Source: DATFFO01 sp963744905
Lineage (GTDB): Bacteria > Actinomycetota > Acidimicrobiia > Spongiisociales > ZC4RG35
NCBI GenBank assembly: GCA_963744905.1
Contig: CAVUUV010000003.1
Coordinates: 806,001-870,000 of the forward strand
Direction of reading: 5' to 3'
Length of the DNA: 64,000 bases
Shown here: piece after piece, positions 1 to 8,499 of the stretch
Position numbering within the stretch: position 1 is the stretch's first letter
Layout: each line of letters opens with the position of its first letter
The notes under the pieces: generated by a model
What the model was told of the DNA's origin: nothing
Database searches by the model: none
What the model saw: only the letters and a program-made list of their open reading frames with translations
Position numbers and translations under genes: made by a program

Positions 1-341
1 GTATTTGCATAGCGACGGGCGTTGGCGACCACCAGGCGCAGGTTGGCGGTGAGAAAGGCGTCCTTGGCCTCACGGCCCTTGCGCTCCTGGCGGCGTAGCT
101 CGATCTCCTGTTTCTTGCCCTTGTAGTCGCCGGTCTCGAGCCGTTCGGCGGCCTCCTCCCCGGCCTCGATCTGCTGGGCCAGGTCGACTTCCTGCTCAGC
201 CGTGAGCAAGTCGTACTCACCGATGGCGGTCAGATACTGCGACACCAGGTCTGTGGTGAGGCGACCGCGCTCGTCGGTCAGCTTGCTCTGGAGACGAGAA
301 CGCTTGGCGGAGCGATCGCGCTTCGTATCGGCTGCAGGCAT
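1..341 (-). CDS. RNA polymerase sigma-70 family factor, N-terminal fragment cut by the window edge
   Basis: The reading frame opens at ATG 341 with AAGGA about 10 nt upstream and runs off the left edge after about 113 codons. A basic N-terminus (MPAADTKRDRSAKRSR) is followed by a region 1.2-like stretch (DLVSQYLTAIGEYDLLTAEQE) and then the beginning of region 2.1 (AFLTANLRLVVANARRY). This is the arrangement of group 1/2 (housekeeping or SigB/HrdB-like) sigma factors, not ECF factors, which lack region 1.2. The protein would direct core RNA polymerase to promoters. Regions 2.4 and 4 lie outside the window, so primary and alternative sigma factor cannot be told apart here. Confidence 0.85.
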   Translation of the reverse strand, partial: MPAADTKRDRSAKRSRLQSKLTDERGRLTTDLVSQYLTAIGEYDLLTAEQEVDLAQQIEAGEEAAERLETGDYKGKKQEIELRRQERKGREAKDAFLTANLRLVVANARRYAN

Positions 342-589
342 AGGTAACAGTCCTTCGTCAGGCAGATGTAGGTGGGCCGGGTTCCCACTATGCCAGAAGA
401 TTCATCGGTTGTGAACCCCCCGTCCACCGGCTACCGCGCGGTCCGAGAACAGCGATCGGTGATCGGTGGGTGAACCGACGACATTCGTGGTTCATGGCGG
501 AAAACGTCAGCTCCGTCACCAATATTCCCATGGTATGGGGGCGCGGCACCTATCGAAGGACCCAAGATGTCGGGCCGGGCGCGGGCCTC

Positions 590-1168
590 CTAGATCAGGT
601 GGGGCCCGACCACCTCGTCGATCACACCCGCCACGTAGTCGTCGTCGACCGGAAGTCGGCGCACCATGAGCCGGTAGAAGATGGGCCCTGTGAGCCGATC
701 GGCCAGACGGTCGACATCCACCTCACCCAGATCGCCTTCGGCGATGGCTCGCTCCAGGCGGTCGATCGTGTTGACACGGCGGGAGGCGATGAATGCCCTG
801 ATCCGCTCCTCGAAGTCCCCGTCTATCGAGCTGCGGGCGAGAACGTGGGGAAGCACCGAACGGAGCGGCTCTCGGGAAAGGTCGGCGGCCAGACGTCGGT
901 AGGAGGTGACCAGATCGTCGCGCAGGGATCCCGACATCGGTTCCCCGGCTTCCGGGACGCACCGTTCCCATGCGTCGAAGACGAGTTCGGTCTTGGATTC
1001 CCAACGACGGTATATGGTGGCCTTGCCCACCCCCGCTCGATGGGCAATCCCCTCCATGCTCAGGCCGCTGAATCCCTCTTCGGCCACCAACTCCAGGGCG
1101 GCGTCGAGGATGAGCTCATCCCGGGAGGCATCGCGGGGCCGCCCGGCCGGGCGAGTCTCGGCGGTCAT
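590..1168 (-). CDS. TetR-family transcriptional repressor of the adjacent MFS pump
   Basis: About 192 residues. The N-terminal helix-turn-helix (MEGIAHRAGVGKATIYRRW) is typical of TetR_N, and the C-terminal ligand-binding half (FYRLMVRRLPVDDDYV...) resembles TetR C-terminal domains of multidrug regulators. The start is ATG 1168, which overlaps the stop of the upstream MFS gene as ATGA; a longer in-frame start would overlap that gene further. The two genes therefore form a translationally coupled operon, pump first and repressor second. It probably autoregulates through the perfect palindrome at 2772-2796 in front of the pump gene. The inducer is unknown. Confidence 0.88.
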   Translation of the reverse strand: MTAETRPAGRPRDASRDELILDAALELVAEEGFSGLSMEGIAHRAGVGKATIYRRWESKTELVFDAWERCVPEAGEPMSGSLRDDLVTSYRRLAADLSREPLRSVLPHVLARSSIDGDFEERIRAFIASRRVNTIDRLERAIAEGDLGEVDVDRLADRLTGPIFYRLMVRRLPVDDDYVAGVIDEVVGPHLI

Positions 1169-2727
1169 TGCCCGGGCGCTCCGGCGGGCGCCATCTCCGT
1201 GACGTGCTCCCGGGCCCGGGCCGGCAGCCACAGCACCACGGCCAGAGCGGCCAGGCTCAAGACGATGGTGCCGATTCGCAACCCCATGGCGAGCCCACTC
1301 AGGAATGCCTCCTTGGCGGCACTGGAGAAGGCGGCGCCTGCCCCTCCACCCATGTTGGCGGCCAGCCCCAGCGCCTGTCCCAACCCCTCCCGGGCCACCT
1401 CGAGGACATCGCCCGGGAACCCCGCCAGCCGGGAGATCTGGTCCCCGTAGACGTGAGCGAAGACGGAACCGATCACGGCCACGCCCAGGGCTCCTCCGAC
1501 CTGTCGAGTGGTGTCGTTCATGGCCGAGCCCACCCCGGCCTTGGCCCGGGGTAGCGATCCCATTATCGATTCTGTGGCCGGGGCCATGGTCATCGACATT
1601 CCGGTGCCCAGCAGGCAGAAGCGGGTAATGACGGACATGTACGAGGAACCGACGTGGAGGAACGAGAGCGAAAACAGACCCGCCCCGGCTATCACCAGGC
1701 CCACGGTCATCACCCGTTTCGTCCCGAAACGCTCCACCAATCGAGCCGAACGGGGTGACACCACCATCAGCACCGCCGCGTACGGAATGAGACGGATACC
1801 CACCTGGAGGGCGCTGTAGCCCTGCACGAACTGCCAGAACTGGGTCATGAGGAACAACGATCCGAACAAGCCGAAGAAGACCAGGGTCACGGCCAGGTTG
1901 GCCACCGAGAACCGGGGATTCGAGAAGAAGCCCAGCTGGAGCATGGGATGTTCAGTCTTCCATTCCCAGAGGAGGAATGTGCCCAAGATCGCCAACCCCC
2001 CGGTGATGGTGAGCAGCGTCGAGACGGAAGCCCAGCCCGCATCCGGGGCGTGGATGATTCCATAGAGGAGCACTCCAAAACCGACGATCGACAACAGGGC
2101 ACCAACCGGATCGAGCGGGGGGGCATCCGGGTCCCGGGACCGGGGGACGAAGAAATGGCCCGCCACGATGGCGACGATCCCGATCGGCACATTGACCCAG
2201 AACACCGACTCCCACGAAAAGTGCTGCAACAGCAGGCCCCCGGTGATGGGCCCGATCGCCACGCCCACTCCGGCGAAACCGGCCCAGATCGCTATCGCCC
2301 GGCCCCTCTCGACCGGGTCACGAAACACATTGGTGAGGATCGACAGCGTCGAGGGCATGATGAGCGATCCTCCGGCGCCCATGAAGGAACGCGCCAGGAT
2401 GAGGTGGATCGGGCTGGTGGCGAAGGTGGCCGCCACGGAACCGGTGATGAAGATCGCGATGCCGAGACGAAGCATGCGCTTGCGCCCGAACTTGTCCCCC
2501 AGCGTTCCCGAGGTGAGCAAGAGTCCGGCGAAGACGATCACATAGCCATCGATGATCCACTGCAGCTGGCTGTTGGTGGCACCGAGCTCGCGCACGAGGG
2601 AGGGTATGGCCACATTGAGGATGGTGTTGTCCATCACGATGATCAACAGGCTCAGGCACAACACGCCCAGCGTGAACCAGCGCTTTTCATGTATGGCGTC
2701 GGTGATTTCAGGAGTCGGGGATGGCAA
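1165..2727 (-). CDS. DHA2-type (EmrB/QacA) major facilitator multidrug exporter
   Basis: About 520 residues with roughly 14 predicted membrane segments, the size of the DHA2 family of drug:proton antiporters in the cytoplasmic membrane. The N-terminal 'MDNTILNVAIPSL' and the loop 'GDKFGRKRML' (MFS motif A) are diagnostic. The frame stays open far upstream to 3243, but that part has no family similarity and overlaps the convergently transcribed thioredoxin-like gene. I place the start at TTG 2727, with GAGG about 7 nt upstream and just after the operator palindrome. It is the first gene of a two-gene operon with the TetR repressor. The substrate cannot be read from the sequence. Confidence 0.85.
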   Translation of the reverse strand: MPSPTPEITDAIHEKRWFTLGVLCLSLLIIVMDNTILNVAIPSLVRELGATNSQLQWIIDGYVIVFAGLLLTSGTLGDKFGRKRMLRLGIAIFITGSVAATFATSPIHLILARSFMGAGGSLIMPSTLSILTNVFRDPVERGRAIAIWAGFAGVGVAIGPITGGLLLQHFSWESVFWVNVPIGIVAIVAGHFFVPRSRDPDAPPLDPVGALLSIVGFGVLLYGIIHAPDAGWASVSTLLTITGGLAILGTFLLWEWKTEHPMLQLGFFSNPRFSVANLAVTLVFFGLFGSLFLMTQFWQFVQGYSALQVGIRLIPYAAVLMVVSPRSARLVERFGTKRVMTVGLVIAGAGLFSLSFLHVGSSYMSVITRFCLLGTGMSMTMAPATESIMGSLPRAKAGVGSAMNDTTRQVGGALGVAVIGSVFAHVYGDQISRLAGFPGDVLEVAREGLGQALGLAANMGGGAGAAFSSAAKEAFLSGLAMGLRIGTIVLSLAALAVVLWLPARAREHVTEMAPAGAPGQ

Positions 2728-2771
2728 GAGACGACCTCGGGCGGCTGGGAAGGATCGGCAACGATCCGATA

Positions 2772-2796
2772 ACGATACGGATACGTTCCGTATCGT
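2772..2796. promoter_or_regulatory. Palindromic operator in front of the MFS/TetR operon
   Basis: Perfect inverted repeat ACGATACGGA-N5-TCCGTATCGT (10-bp arms), 45 bp upstream of the TTG start of the pump. AT-rich hexamers in and beside it (for example TATGAT on the minus strand at about 2797-2802) could serve as a -10. The length and position fit a TetR-family operator, so binding by the repressor encoded at 590-1168 is inferred. The convergent gene at 2857 starts only 60 bp away and might share control. Confidence 0.6.
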
Positions 2797-2856
2797 ATCA
2801 TACCGGGTGGTGGGTGGAGCAGAACCGAGCCAACCCGTCACCGTTACGGTGGTCCC

Positions 2857-4866
2857 ATGAGCAACCGACTGGCCGGCTCGGCGTCTCCCTATCTCCTCCA
2901 GCATGCCAACAACCCCGTCGACTGGTTCGAATGGGGGCCGGAGGCCTTTGCCGAAGCCCGTCGACGCGACGTCCCACTGCTGGTTTCGATCGGGTATTCG
3001 GCCTGTCATTGGTGCCATGTCATGGCCCATGAGTCTTTCGAGGATCCCGAGATCGCCGCCCAGATGAACCAGGGCTTCGTCAACGTGAAGGTGGACCGGG
3101 AGGAACGTCCTGACGTGGATGCCGTGTACATGGAGGCCACCCAGGCGATGACCGGCCAGGGAGGATGGCCGATGACGGTATTCGTGGATCATTCCGGCGC
3201 CCCCTTCTTCACCGGCACCTACTACCCACCCACCGAGCGTCACGGCATGCCCGGTTTCCGATCCGTGCTGGCCGCCGTCTCCGAGGCCTGGTCGGAACGC
3301 CGCTCAGATGTGACCGAGCAGGCATCGAGGGTGGCCGCGGTCCTCGGGAGGCGACCGGCATCCAGCCCTGGTCTGCCCGGATCCGAAGATCTCGCCGGAG
3401 CGGTGCAATCCCTGTCCACTCAATTCGACCCGGACAACGGCGGCTTCGGCCGGGCCCCCAAGTTTCCCCAGCAACCGGTCCTCGAGTTCCTGCTGCGCAC
3501 CATCGGCCACCCCTGGGCAGACGGAGCCGATCGAATGCTGAAGACCACCCTCGAGGCCATGGCGGCGGGCGGGATCCGCGACCATCTGGGAGGTGGGTTC
3601 GCCCGCTATGCGGTGGACGGGCGATGGCTGGTCCCTCATTTCGAGAAGATGCTCTACGACAATGCCCAGCTGGCCCGCCTCTATCTGTGGGCGGGAGTCG
3701 AGCTGTCTTCCCCCCTTCTGACCGAGGTAGCCGGCGACACCCTCGAGTATCTGCTGACGGATCTCCGTCATCCCCGGGGGGCCTTCTACTCGGCCGAGGA
3801 TGCCGATTCCGAAGGGGTCGAAGGCAAGTTCTACCTGTGGGACTACGACGAATTCATGGAGGTGACCGGCCCGGACGGTCCCCTGGCCGCCGACATGTTC
3901 GGCGTCTCCCCGGAAGGCAACTTCGAGGGGTCCAACGTCCTGCACCGACCCCATCCCATCTCAGAGGTCGCCCAACAGCACGGCCTGGACATCGACCAGG
4001 CAGCGAAGGCGCTCCGCCGGGCCGTCGAGGCTCTGCTGGCCAGACGAGCACGGCGAGTGCGGCCCGGCCTGGACGACAAGATCGTCACCGCCTGGAATGG
4101 GCTGGCCATCCGTGCCCTGGCCGAGGCCGGGGCCACCCTCGGAGAAGACCGCTACCTCACCGAGGCCCGCAACTGTGCCCGGTTCCTCCTGGCCAATCTC
4201 CGCGACCGCTCGGGGCTGCTGCGCAGGTCCTGGGCCAAGGGCCGGCCGGGCCCGAGGGCGGTTCTCGATGACTACGCAAGCCTGGCCATGGGATTCTTCC
4301 GCCTCTACGCCGCCACCGGCGAAGGGGAATGGTACGAGGAGGCCATGGGGATGACTCGTTCGATCCCTGAACTCTTCGCCGATCCGGAGGGAGGGTTCTT
4401 CAGCGCTCCTCCCGAGGAGGACGAGCTGGTCGTCCGGCCCCGCGACCTGTTCGACAATCCGGCCCCCTCGGGCAGCTCGCTCGCCGTCGAAGCCCTCCTA
4501 ACTGCCGCTGCCTACACCGGAGACCACACACTGAGAGACCTGGCCGAGGAGGCGATCCGTTCGACTGGTGAGGTGATCAGGCGCGCTCCGGCCGGAGTAG
4601 GTCACATGCTGGCGGTCCTCACCACCCTCCTGGACCGACCTCCCGAGCTTGCAGTGGTGGGCCCGAATGCGGCTGATCTCGCCTCCGTGGCTTGGGAACG
4701 CTACCGGCCCGGGCTGGCCCTGGCCGTCAGCAACGAGCCACGGGACGCTCCCCCGCTCCTCGAGGGCAGGGGCAGTCCCGGCCGCACCCTGGCCTACTTG
4801 TGCCGGGAATTCGTCTGTGACGCCCCGCTCGATGACCCCGACGCCCTCAGATCACGCCTGGCTTGA
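2857..4866 (+). CDS. YyaL/SPATA20-type thioredoxin-fold and six-hairpin protein (DUF255)
   Basis: 669 residues, full length for the family. The N-terminal third is a thioredoxin-like domain with the signature CHWCHVM (C50-H-W-C53) and the nearby 'GGWPMTVF' and 'GTYYPP' blocks. The rest resembles an (alpha/alpha)6 barrel of N-acylglucosamine 2-epimerase type ('HFEKMLYDNAQLA', 'DDKIVTAWNGL'). The family is widespread, usually cytoplasmic, and has no settled biochemical role. The ATG at 2857 matches the conserved N-terminus (MSNRLAGSASPYLLQHANNPV-like). The 3' end overlaps the convergent heme A synthase gene by 73 bp. Confidence 0.92.
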   Translation: MSNRLAGSASPYLLQHANNPVDWFEWGPEAFAEARRRDVPLLVSIGYSACHWCHVMAHESFEDPEIAAQMNQGFVNVKVDREERPDVDAVYMEATQAMTGQGGWPMTVFVDHSGAPFFTGTYYPPTERHGMPGFRSVLAAVSEAWSERRSDVTEQASRVAAVLGRRPASSPGLPGSEDLAGAVQSLSTQFDPDNGGFGRAPKFPQQPVLEFLLRTIGHPWADGADRMLKTTLEAMAAGGIRDHLGGGFARYAVDGRWLVPHFEKMLYDNAQLARLYLWAGVELSSPLLTEVAGDTLEYLLTDLRHPRGAFYSAEDADSEGVEGKFYLWDYDEFMEVTGPDGPLAADMFGVSPEGNFEGSNVLHRPHPISEVAQQHGLDIDQAAKALRRAVEALLARRARRVRPGLDDKIVTAWNGLAIRALAEAGATLGEDRYLTEARNCARFLLANLRDRSGLLRRSWAKGRPGPRAVLDDYASLAMGFFRLYAATGEGEWYEEAMGMTRSIPELFADPEGGFFSAPPEEDELVVRPRDLFDNPAPSGSSLAVEALLTAAAYTGDHTLRDLAEEAIRSTGEVIRRAPAGVGHMLAVLTTLLDRPPELAVVGPNAADLASVAWERYRPGLALAVSNEPRDAPPLLEGRGSPGRTLAYLCREFVCDAPLDDPDALRSRLA

Positions 4867-5738
4867 AGCCCGGCAGGCTCCACTGCCAGGAGGCGAGCCG
4901 AGGTCACGACATAAGCCACCCACAGGAGGTCGGCCAGGGCCAGGTGCAGCACCTGCATGACAATCGGCACCTCGAGGGCGATGGCCACAGCCCCCGAGGC
5001 CACCTGGAGACCTACCAGGACCACCATCAGGTTCACCTCTCGTGAGATCAATCCCCGCCGTCGCACCACCACCCACGCCACCGAGACCACCGTCAGCGCG
5101 AGGATGGGATGGACTACCCGCAGATCGGTCAGGAAATGCTCGGCGGTCGGGGACACCGGCCCATCCTTGGGGAAGAGGGTGTCGGCCAGGGCGGTGACGG
5201 CTCCCGAGGCCGCCACGATCAACAGAGCTCCGGCACCCCCCATCACCCAGCGCCACGTGGAGGGATGGCTCCGTCGGCTGATCGGCAACCCGCCTCCCAC
5301 CCAGTGGGCGGTCAGGGCGAGCGCCGCCAGGAGCAGGAAGGTGTTGACCAGGTGAAGCGGCACCGAGATCGTCCTGGCCACGGACGTATCGCCGGCTACC
5401 CACTCGAACAAGACGATCACGGCACCGATCAGGGCCTCCCCGATGATGGCTCCCATGGCCGTTGCCGCAGCCGGCCGGGCCGGGTGGCCCCGGGCGACCG
5501 ACCTGAAGACCCAGACGACGAGGACCGCCACCATCACCAGGGCGATGGCCGACAGCACCCGGTGGGTGAACTCGACTGCGGTGGCGCCGGCCAACTGCGG
5601 CACCACCCGGCCCTGACAGGCGGGCCAGGAGGGCCCGCACCCCGCCCCCGACCCGGTGGCGCGTACCACGGCTCCCATCAGGATCACCGCCACGTTGAAG
5701 ACCAGCGTCGCCCAGGCGAAACGGGTCAGAGAGCGCAT
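4794..5738 (-). CDS. ctaA: Heme A synthase, COX15/CtaA family
   Basis: 314 residues with eight predicted membrane helices. The first periplasmic loop has 'GAVVRATGSGAGCGPSWPAC', the hallmark of CtaA including its loop cysteine pair, and a heme-ligand His lies in 'EFTHRVLS'; later 'PLHLVNTFLLL' and 'HPILALTVV' carry further conserved histidines. The enzyme oxidises the C8 methyl of heme O to formyl, making heme A for aa3-type cytochrome oxidase, so aerobic respiration is implied. No ctaB is present in the window. The 3' end overlaps the convergent YyaL-type gene. Confidence 0.92.
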   Translation of the reverse strand: MRSLTRFAWATLVFNVAVILMGAVVRATGSGAGCGPSWPACQGRVVPQLAGATAVEFTHRVLSAIALVMVAVLVVWVFRSVARGHPARPAAATAMGAIIGEALIGAVIVLFEWVAGDTSVARTISVPLHLVNTFLLLAALALTAHWVGGGLPISRRSHPSTWRWVMGGAGALLIVAASGAVTALADTLFPKDGPVSPTAEHFLTDLRVVHPILALTVVSVAWVVVRRRGLISREVNLMVVLVGLQVASGAVAIALEVPIVMQVLHLALADLLWVAYVVTSARLLAVEPAGLQARRDLRASGSSSGASQTNSRHK

Positions 5739-5853
5739 GGACCGGATGGTACGGCAACGATTCGCTCAGGGGAACTCTGCGTCCGTTCCGATCGCACGCC
5801 CCTGTATCGGGGCCCTTTCGATCATCCCCCGGCCGATGACATAACCTGCTCCC

Positions 5854-6810
5854 ATGCAAATCAACGAGTCAGTGGTCGACCTGATCGGAAACACGCCGAT
5901 GGTGCGGCTCAGGCGTCTTCACCGGCCCGGGAACCTGGTCGCCAAGGTGGAGCACCTGAATCCGGGCGGCTCGATCAAGGAGCGGATCGCAGTGGCGATG
6001 ATCGACGCCGCCGAGAAGGAGGGCCGCCTTCAGCCGGGCGGGACCATCATCGAGCCGACCTCGGGCAACACCGGCGTCGGCCTGGCGATGGTGGGAGCGG
6101 TGCGTGGCTACCGGGTGATCTGCACCGTCCCCGACAAGGTGTCGGAGGAGAAGCGGGCCCTGCTTCGGGCCTACGGCGTCGAGGTCATCGTCACCCCCAC
6201 CGAGCTCAAACCCGAAGATCCGGACTCCTACTACGGGGTGGCACGCCGGCTCACCGAGGAGATACCAGGAGCCTTCCACCCCGACCAGTACTCGAACACC
6301 AACAATCCACTCGCTCACTACCGCACCACCGGGCCCGAGATCTGGCAGCAGACTCAAGGCGAGGTCGATGTCCTGGTCGCAGGGGTCGGCACCGGCGGAA
6401 CCATCACCGGCGCCGCCCGATACCTCAAGGACCAGAAACCGAATCTTCGAGTGGTGGGGGTCGATCCGCAGGGCTCGATCTACACGGCCGGGCCCGACGG
6501 GGACATCCATCAGTACTTCACCGAAGGAGTGGGGGAGGATTTCTATCCGGATACGGTCGACCTGAGCCTGATCGACGATTGGGAGATGGTCGACGACCGG
6601 GAAGCATTCGCCGTCACCCATCGGCTGGCCCGACACGAAGGACTGCTGGTCGGCCCTTCGGGAGGCATGGCGGTGGCCGGAGCGCTACGACTGGTGACCG
6701 AGGACTGGGACTCGCTGGTCGTCGTCATCCTGCCGGATTCAGGCCGCGGCTACCTGTCGAAGGTGTTCAACGAAGCGTGGCTGTCCGAGCACGGATTCGA
6801 CCCCATGTGA
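5854..6810 (+). CDS. PLP-dependent cystathionine beta-synthase / cysteine synthase family enzyme
   Basis: 318 residues covering only the catalytic fold-type II domain. The PLP lysine lies in 'NPGGSIKER', the substrate loop is 'PTSGNTG', and the phosphate-binding turn is 'GVGTGGTITG'. The C-terminal 'ILPDSGRGYLSKVFN' is closer to cystathionine beta-synthase than to classical CysK, but the regulatory CBS domains are absent. The reaction is a beta-replacement on serine or O-acetylserine giving cystathionine or cysteine; which one cannot be decided without an alignment or assay. ATG 5854 fits the conserved start 'ESVVDLIGNTPMVRL'. It is followed by a repeat pair and a strong hairpin, so it is probably monocistronic. 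Confidence 0.88.
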   Translation: MQINESVVDLIGNTPMVRLRRLHRPGNLVAKVEHLNPGGSIKERIAVAMIDAAEKEGRLQPGGTIIEPTSGNTGVGLAMVGAVRGYRVICTVPDKVSEEKRALLRAYGVEVIVTPTELKPEDPDSYYGVARRLTEEIPGAFHPDQYSNTNNPLAHYRTTGPEIWQQTQGEVDVLVAGVGTGGTITGAARYLKDQKPNLRVVGVDPQGSIYTAGPDGDIHQYFTEGVGEDFYPDTVDLSLIDDWEMVDDREAFAVTHRLARHEGLLVGPSGGMAVAGALRLVTEDWDSLVVVILPDSGRGYLSKVFNEAWLSEHGFDPM

Positions 6811-6831
6811 TGTGAGGTGCTCCGCCGACCC

Positions 6832-6960
6832 GGGTTGAGTGTGCCTGGGTCAACCGTGACGGTGCATGTAGACACACTGAACCAGGATGGAGGCCGGACC
6901 GGGGTTGAGTGTGCCTGGGTCAACCGTGACGGTGCATGTAGACACACTGAACCAGGATGG
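6832..6960. repeat. Two identical 59-bp direct repeats (70-bp period) after the CBS-like gene
   Basis: Copies at 6832-6890 and 6902-6960 are identical and separated by 11 bp. Each contains nested inverted repeats: GGTTGA...TCAACC, and GTTGAGTGTG pairing with CACACTGAAC apart from one mismatch. The element lies between the CBS-like stop codon (6810) and the palindrome at 6986. It could be a REP-like extragenic element, a transcription-terminating structure or a protein-binding array. No coding potential is seen. Confidence 0.8.
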
Positions 6961-6985
6961 GGGCGGCACCCCCTCCTGAATTGAG

Positions 6986-7013
6986 GATGGGCGCCCCGGC
7001 CGGGGCGCCCATC
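6986..7013. terminator. 28-bp perfect palindrome, probable bidirectional terminator
   Basis: GATGGGCGCCCCGG followed by its exact reverse complement. No T-run follows on either strand, so it is not a textbook intrinsic terminator, but actinobacterial terminators often lack U-tracts. It sits between the CBS-like gene (+) and the putative small transcript on the minus strand and would end both. Confidence 0.6.
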
Positions 7014-7165
7014 TAGAGAACTCGTGGTGTTGCTTCGGTCAGAGACCGCTGCGGTGGGACCAGTTCCGCAGTACCCAGAGTCGGTGGTCCGAGTTTGGAG
7101 TCGCCACCGTCCTCATCCGAGGGCGTGCCTCAGCAGAGGGAGCGGCGCTTTCGGCTCTGCGCCAC

Positions 7166-7210
7166 TCAGCGCTCGGCCACCTCCAGAGTCCCAAAGAAAC
7201 AACTATGCAA
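7166..7210 (-). CDS. Possible 14-residue peptide behind an exceptionally strong ribosome binding site
   Basis: TTG at 7210 opens the frame MHSCFFGTLEVAER and ends at TGA 7166. The AGGAGG core is 9 nt upstream within a 16-nt anti-SD match. The peptide has no recognisable domain. The strength of the ribosome binding site is the only support, and a structural or ribosome-capturing role of the RNA is an equally good explanation. Confidence 0.3.
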   Translation of the reverse strand: MHSCFFGTLEVAER

Positions 7211-7275
7211 GTAGGACCACCTCCTTTCTCTGGTAGCCGCATTGTGCCACAACCTTCGAGAAACGCCACACGAAT

Positions 7276-7929
7276 TCATGAGTTGACCCCGAGATACTCG
7301 CCGGGCGTGTCCAGCACGACGGCCGGGAAAGGAGCTGGATCGCCGTCATCGGGCTCTCTGGTGACCCAGATTCGGGGATATTCGGCTCTTCGAACCGCGG
7401 CGCTGACCGTCACCCGTCCCGTTTCGCTGAACGTACCAGCCGAGATGTGATGGCCGTCGGGAGCCGTCATCCACACCTCGTAGTAGCTGTGCTGGCCTAG
7501 TCCGGGGAGACCGCTCGTGTCGAGAACCATCCTGGTTCCGTCGCCGCGGTTCCAGCCCGATACCACGGCCGAGGCCCCGGGGGCATCGGCGCCGGCCACC
7601 AGCTCGACGGTCCAGTCCGGTCGATTCAACGACGCCACCACCGCCACCACCAGAATCAGGACCGCGGCCGCCGCTCCCGCCACCCACCAGGGTCTTAGCC
7701 GACGGGAATGGCGAGGCTCTGGCGCCAGGGCTGCGACCACCCGCTCCTCGAGGTCTCCCGGGGGATCCTCCCACAGCAACGGGTCCCGCAGAGCATCCCC
7801 GAGGGCCTGCATCTGCCGAACCTGGAGACGACACGATGGACAGACCGCCAGGTGAGCCTCGATCTGGGTTGCGTCTCGGTCCGGGTCGTGGCCGGCAGCT
7901 ATGGCCTGCAATACATCGTCGCAGTTCAT
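7276..7929 (-). CDS. RskA-like zinc-binding anti-sigma factor
   Basis: 217 residues. The N-terminal cytoplasmic part has the ZAS-type motif H26-x3-C30-x2-C33 plus C3. A single membrane segment lies around residues 83-102 (WWVAGAAAAVLILVVAVVAS), and the extracytoplasmic C-terminal domain (SYYEVWMTAPDG, GTFSETGRVTVSA, ITREP-like end) is the RskA fold. It should hold the ECF factor encoded immediately upstream until regulated proteolysis frees it. The ATG overlaps the sigma gene stop (ATGA), giving tight stoichiometric coupling. Confidence 0.9.
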   Translation of the reverse strand: MNCDDVLQAIAAGHDPDRDATQIEAHLAVCPSCRLQVRQMQALGDALRDPLLWEDPPGDLEERVVAALAPEPRHSRRLRPWWVAGAAAAVLILVVAVVASLNRPDWTVELVAGADAPGASAVVSGWNRGDGTRMVLDTSGLPGLGQHSYYEVWMTAPDGHHISAGTFSETGRVTVSAAVRRAEYPRIWVTREPDDGDPAPFPAVVLDTPGEYLGVNS

Positions 7930-8456
7930 GCGCTCTCCTCTCCCAGATGGGACAAAACGCCGGCCAGCCGTTGGAAGGCGCGGTGTGACCTGGACTTGAC
8001 TGTTCCGATCGGAATGCCGAGTTCCTCGGCCGTTTCGCTGTGGGTGAGCTGACGATAGAACGTGGCTTCGATCACGGCTCGCTCCTCTTTGGGGAGCTCA
8101 TCCAGTGCGGAGCGGACCTCCCACACCTCCCACAGCGACTCGAATGAAGGAGGCAACACCGCCATTTCGCTCTCCTCCTCCCGGTGCTCACGATGGCGCC
8201 TCTCCCTGCGATAGACGTCCACGGCCGCCCGACGGGCGATGGCGTACAACCACGGTGCCGGGTCCCGACCCAGCTCGAAACGCGACGACGATCTCCACGC
8301 TTTGAGGAACGTGAGCTGCACCGCCTCCTCCGCCAGCGATCTATCACCCAACGAACGGAGGGCAACCGTGAAAATCGGCCGACCGTACCGAACGTAGAGG
8401 TCGCGGACCGCTTCCGGGTCCCCCCGCTGAAATCGCTGCATGAGACGGGTGGTCAT
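7926..8456 (-). CDS. ECF RNA polymerase sigma factor (SigK-like) paired with the RskA-like anti-sigma
   Basis: 176 residues with regions 2 and 4 only. Region 2 reads 'DLYVRYGRPIFTVALRSLGD' and 'AEEAVQLTFLKAW', with 'DPAPWLYAIARRAAVD'. Region 4 carries the helix-turn-helix 'HSETAEELGIPIGTVKSRSHRAF'. It recruits core polymerase to stress promoters. Coupled to the anti-sigma gene by a 4-bp overlap. The targets are unknown; the two surface-protein genes a few genes upstream on the same strand are candidates only by proximity. Confidence 0.92.
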   Translation of the reverse strand: MTTRLMQRFQRGDPEAVRDLYVRYGRPIFTVALRSLGDRSLAEEAVQLTFLKAWRSSSRFELGRDPAPWLYAIARRAAVDVYRRERRHREHREEESEMAVLPPSFESLWEVWEVRSALDELPKEERAVIEATFYRQLTHSETAEELGIPIGTVKSRSHRAFQRLAGVLSHLGEESA

Positions 8457-8499
8457 AAACGACTATACGAACGCACTGTGCGGGCCGGTTCCCGATCTG

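Larger units (their letters stand above)
6986..7235 (-). ncRNA. Putative structured small transcript with near-complete 16S tail complementarity
   Basis: On the minus strand a -10-like CACAAT (7246-7241) precedes, almost directly, the sequence AGAAAGGAGGTGGTCC (7229-7214), which can pair over 16 nt with the 3' end of 16S rRNA with one G-U wobble. About 200 nt of hairpin-rich sequence without a long frame follow, ending in the palindrome at 7013-6986. A 14-codon TTG frame (7210-7166) lies 9 nt after the SD core. It may be a leader-peptide mRNA or a regulatory RNA; I do not recognise a named family. It starts just after the anti-sigma factor gene. Confidence 0.4.

Noticed and set aside
7211..7230. 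Possible fragment of the 16S rRNA 3' end on the plus strand
   Set aside because: Only the anti-SD tail matches; the preceding bases do not resemble helix 45 of 16S rRNA. The minus-strand ribosome binding site explanation fits better.
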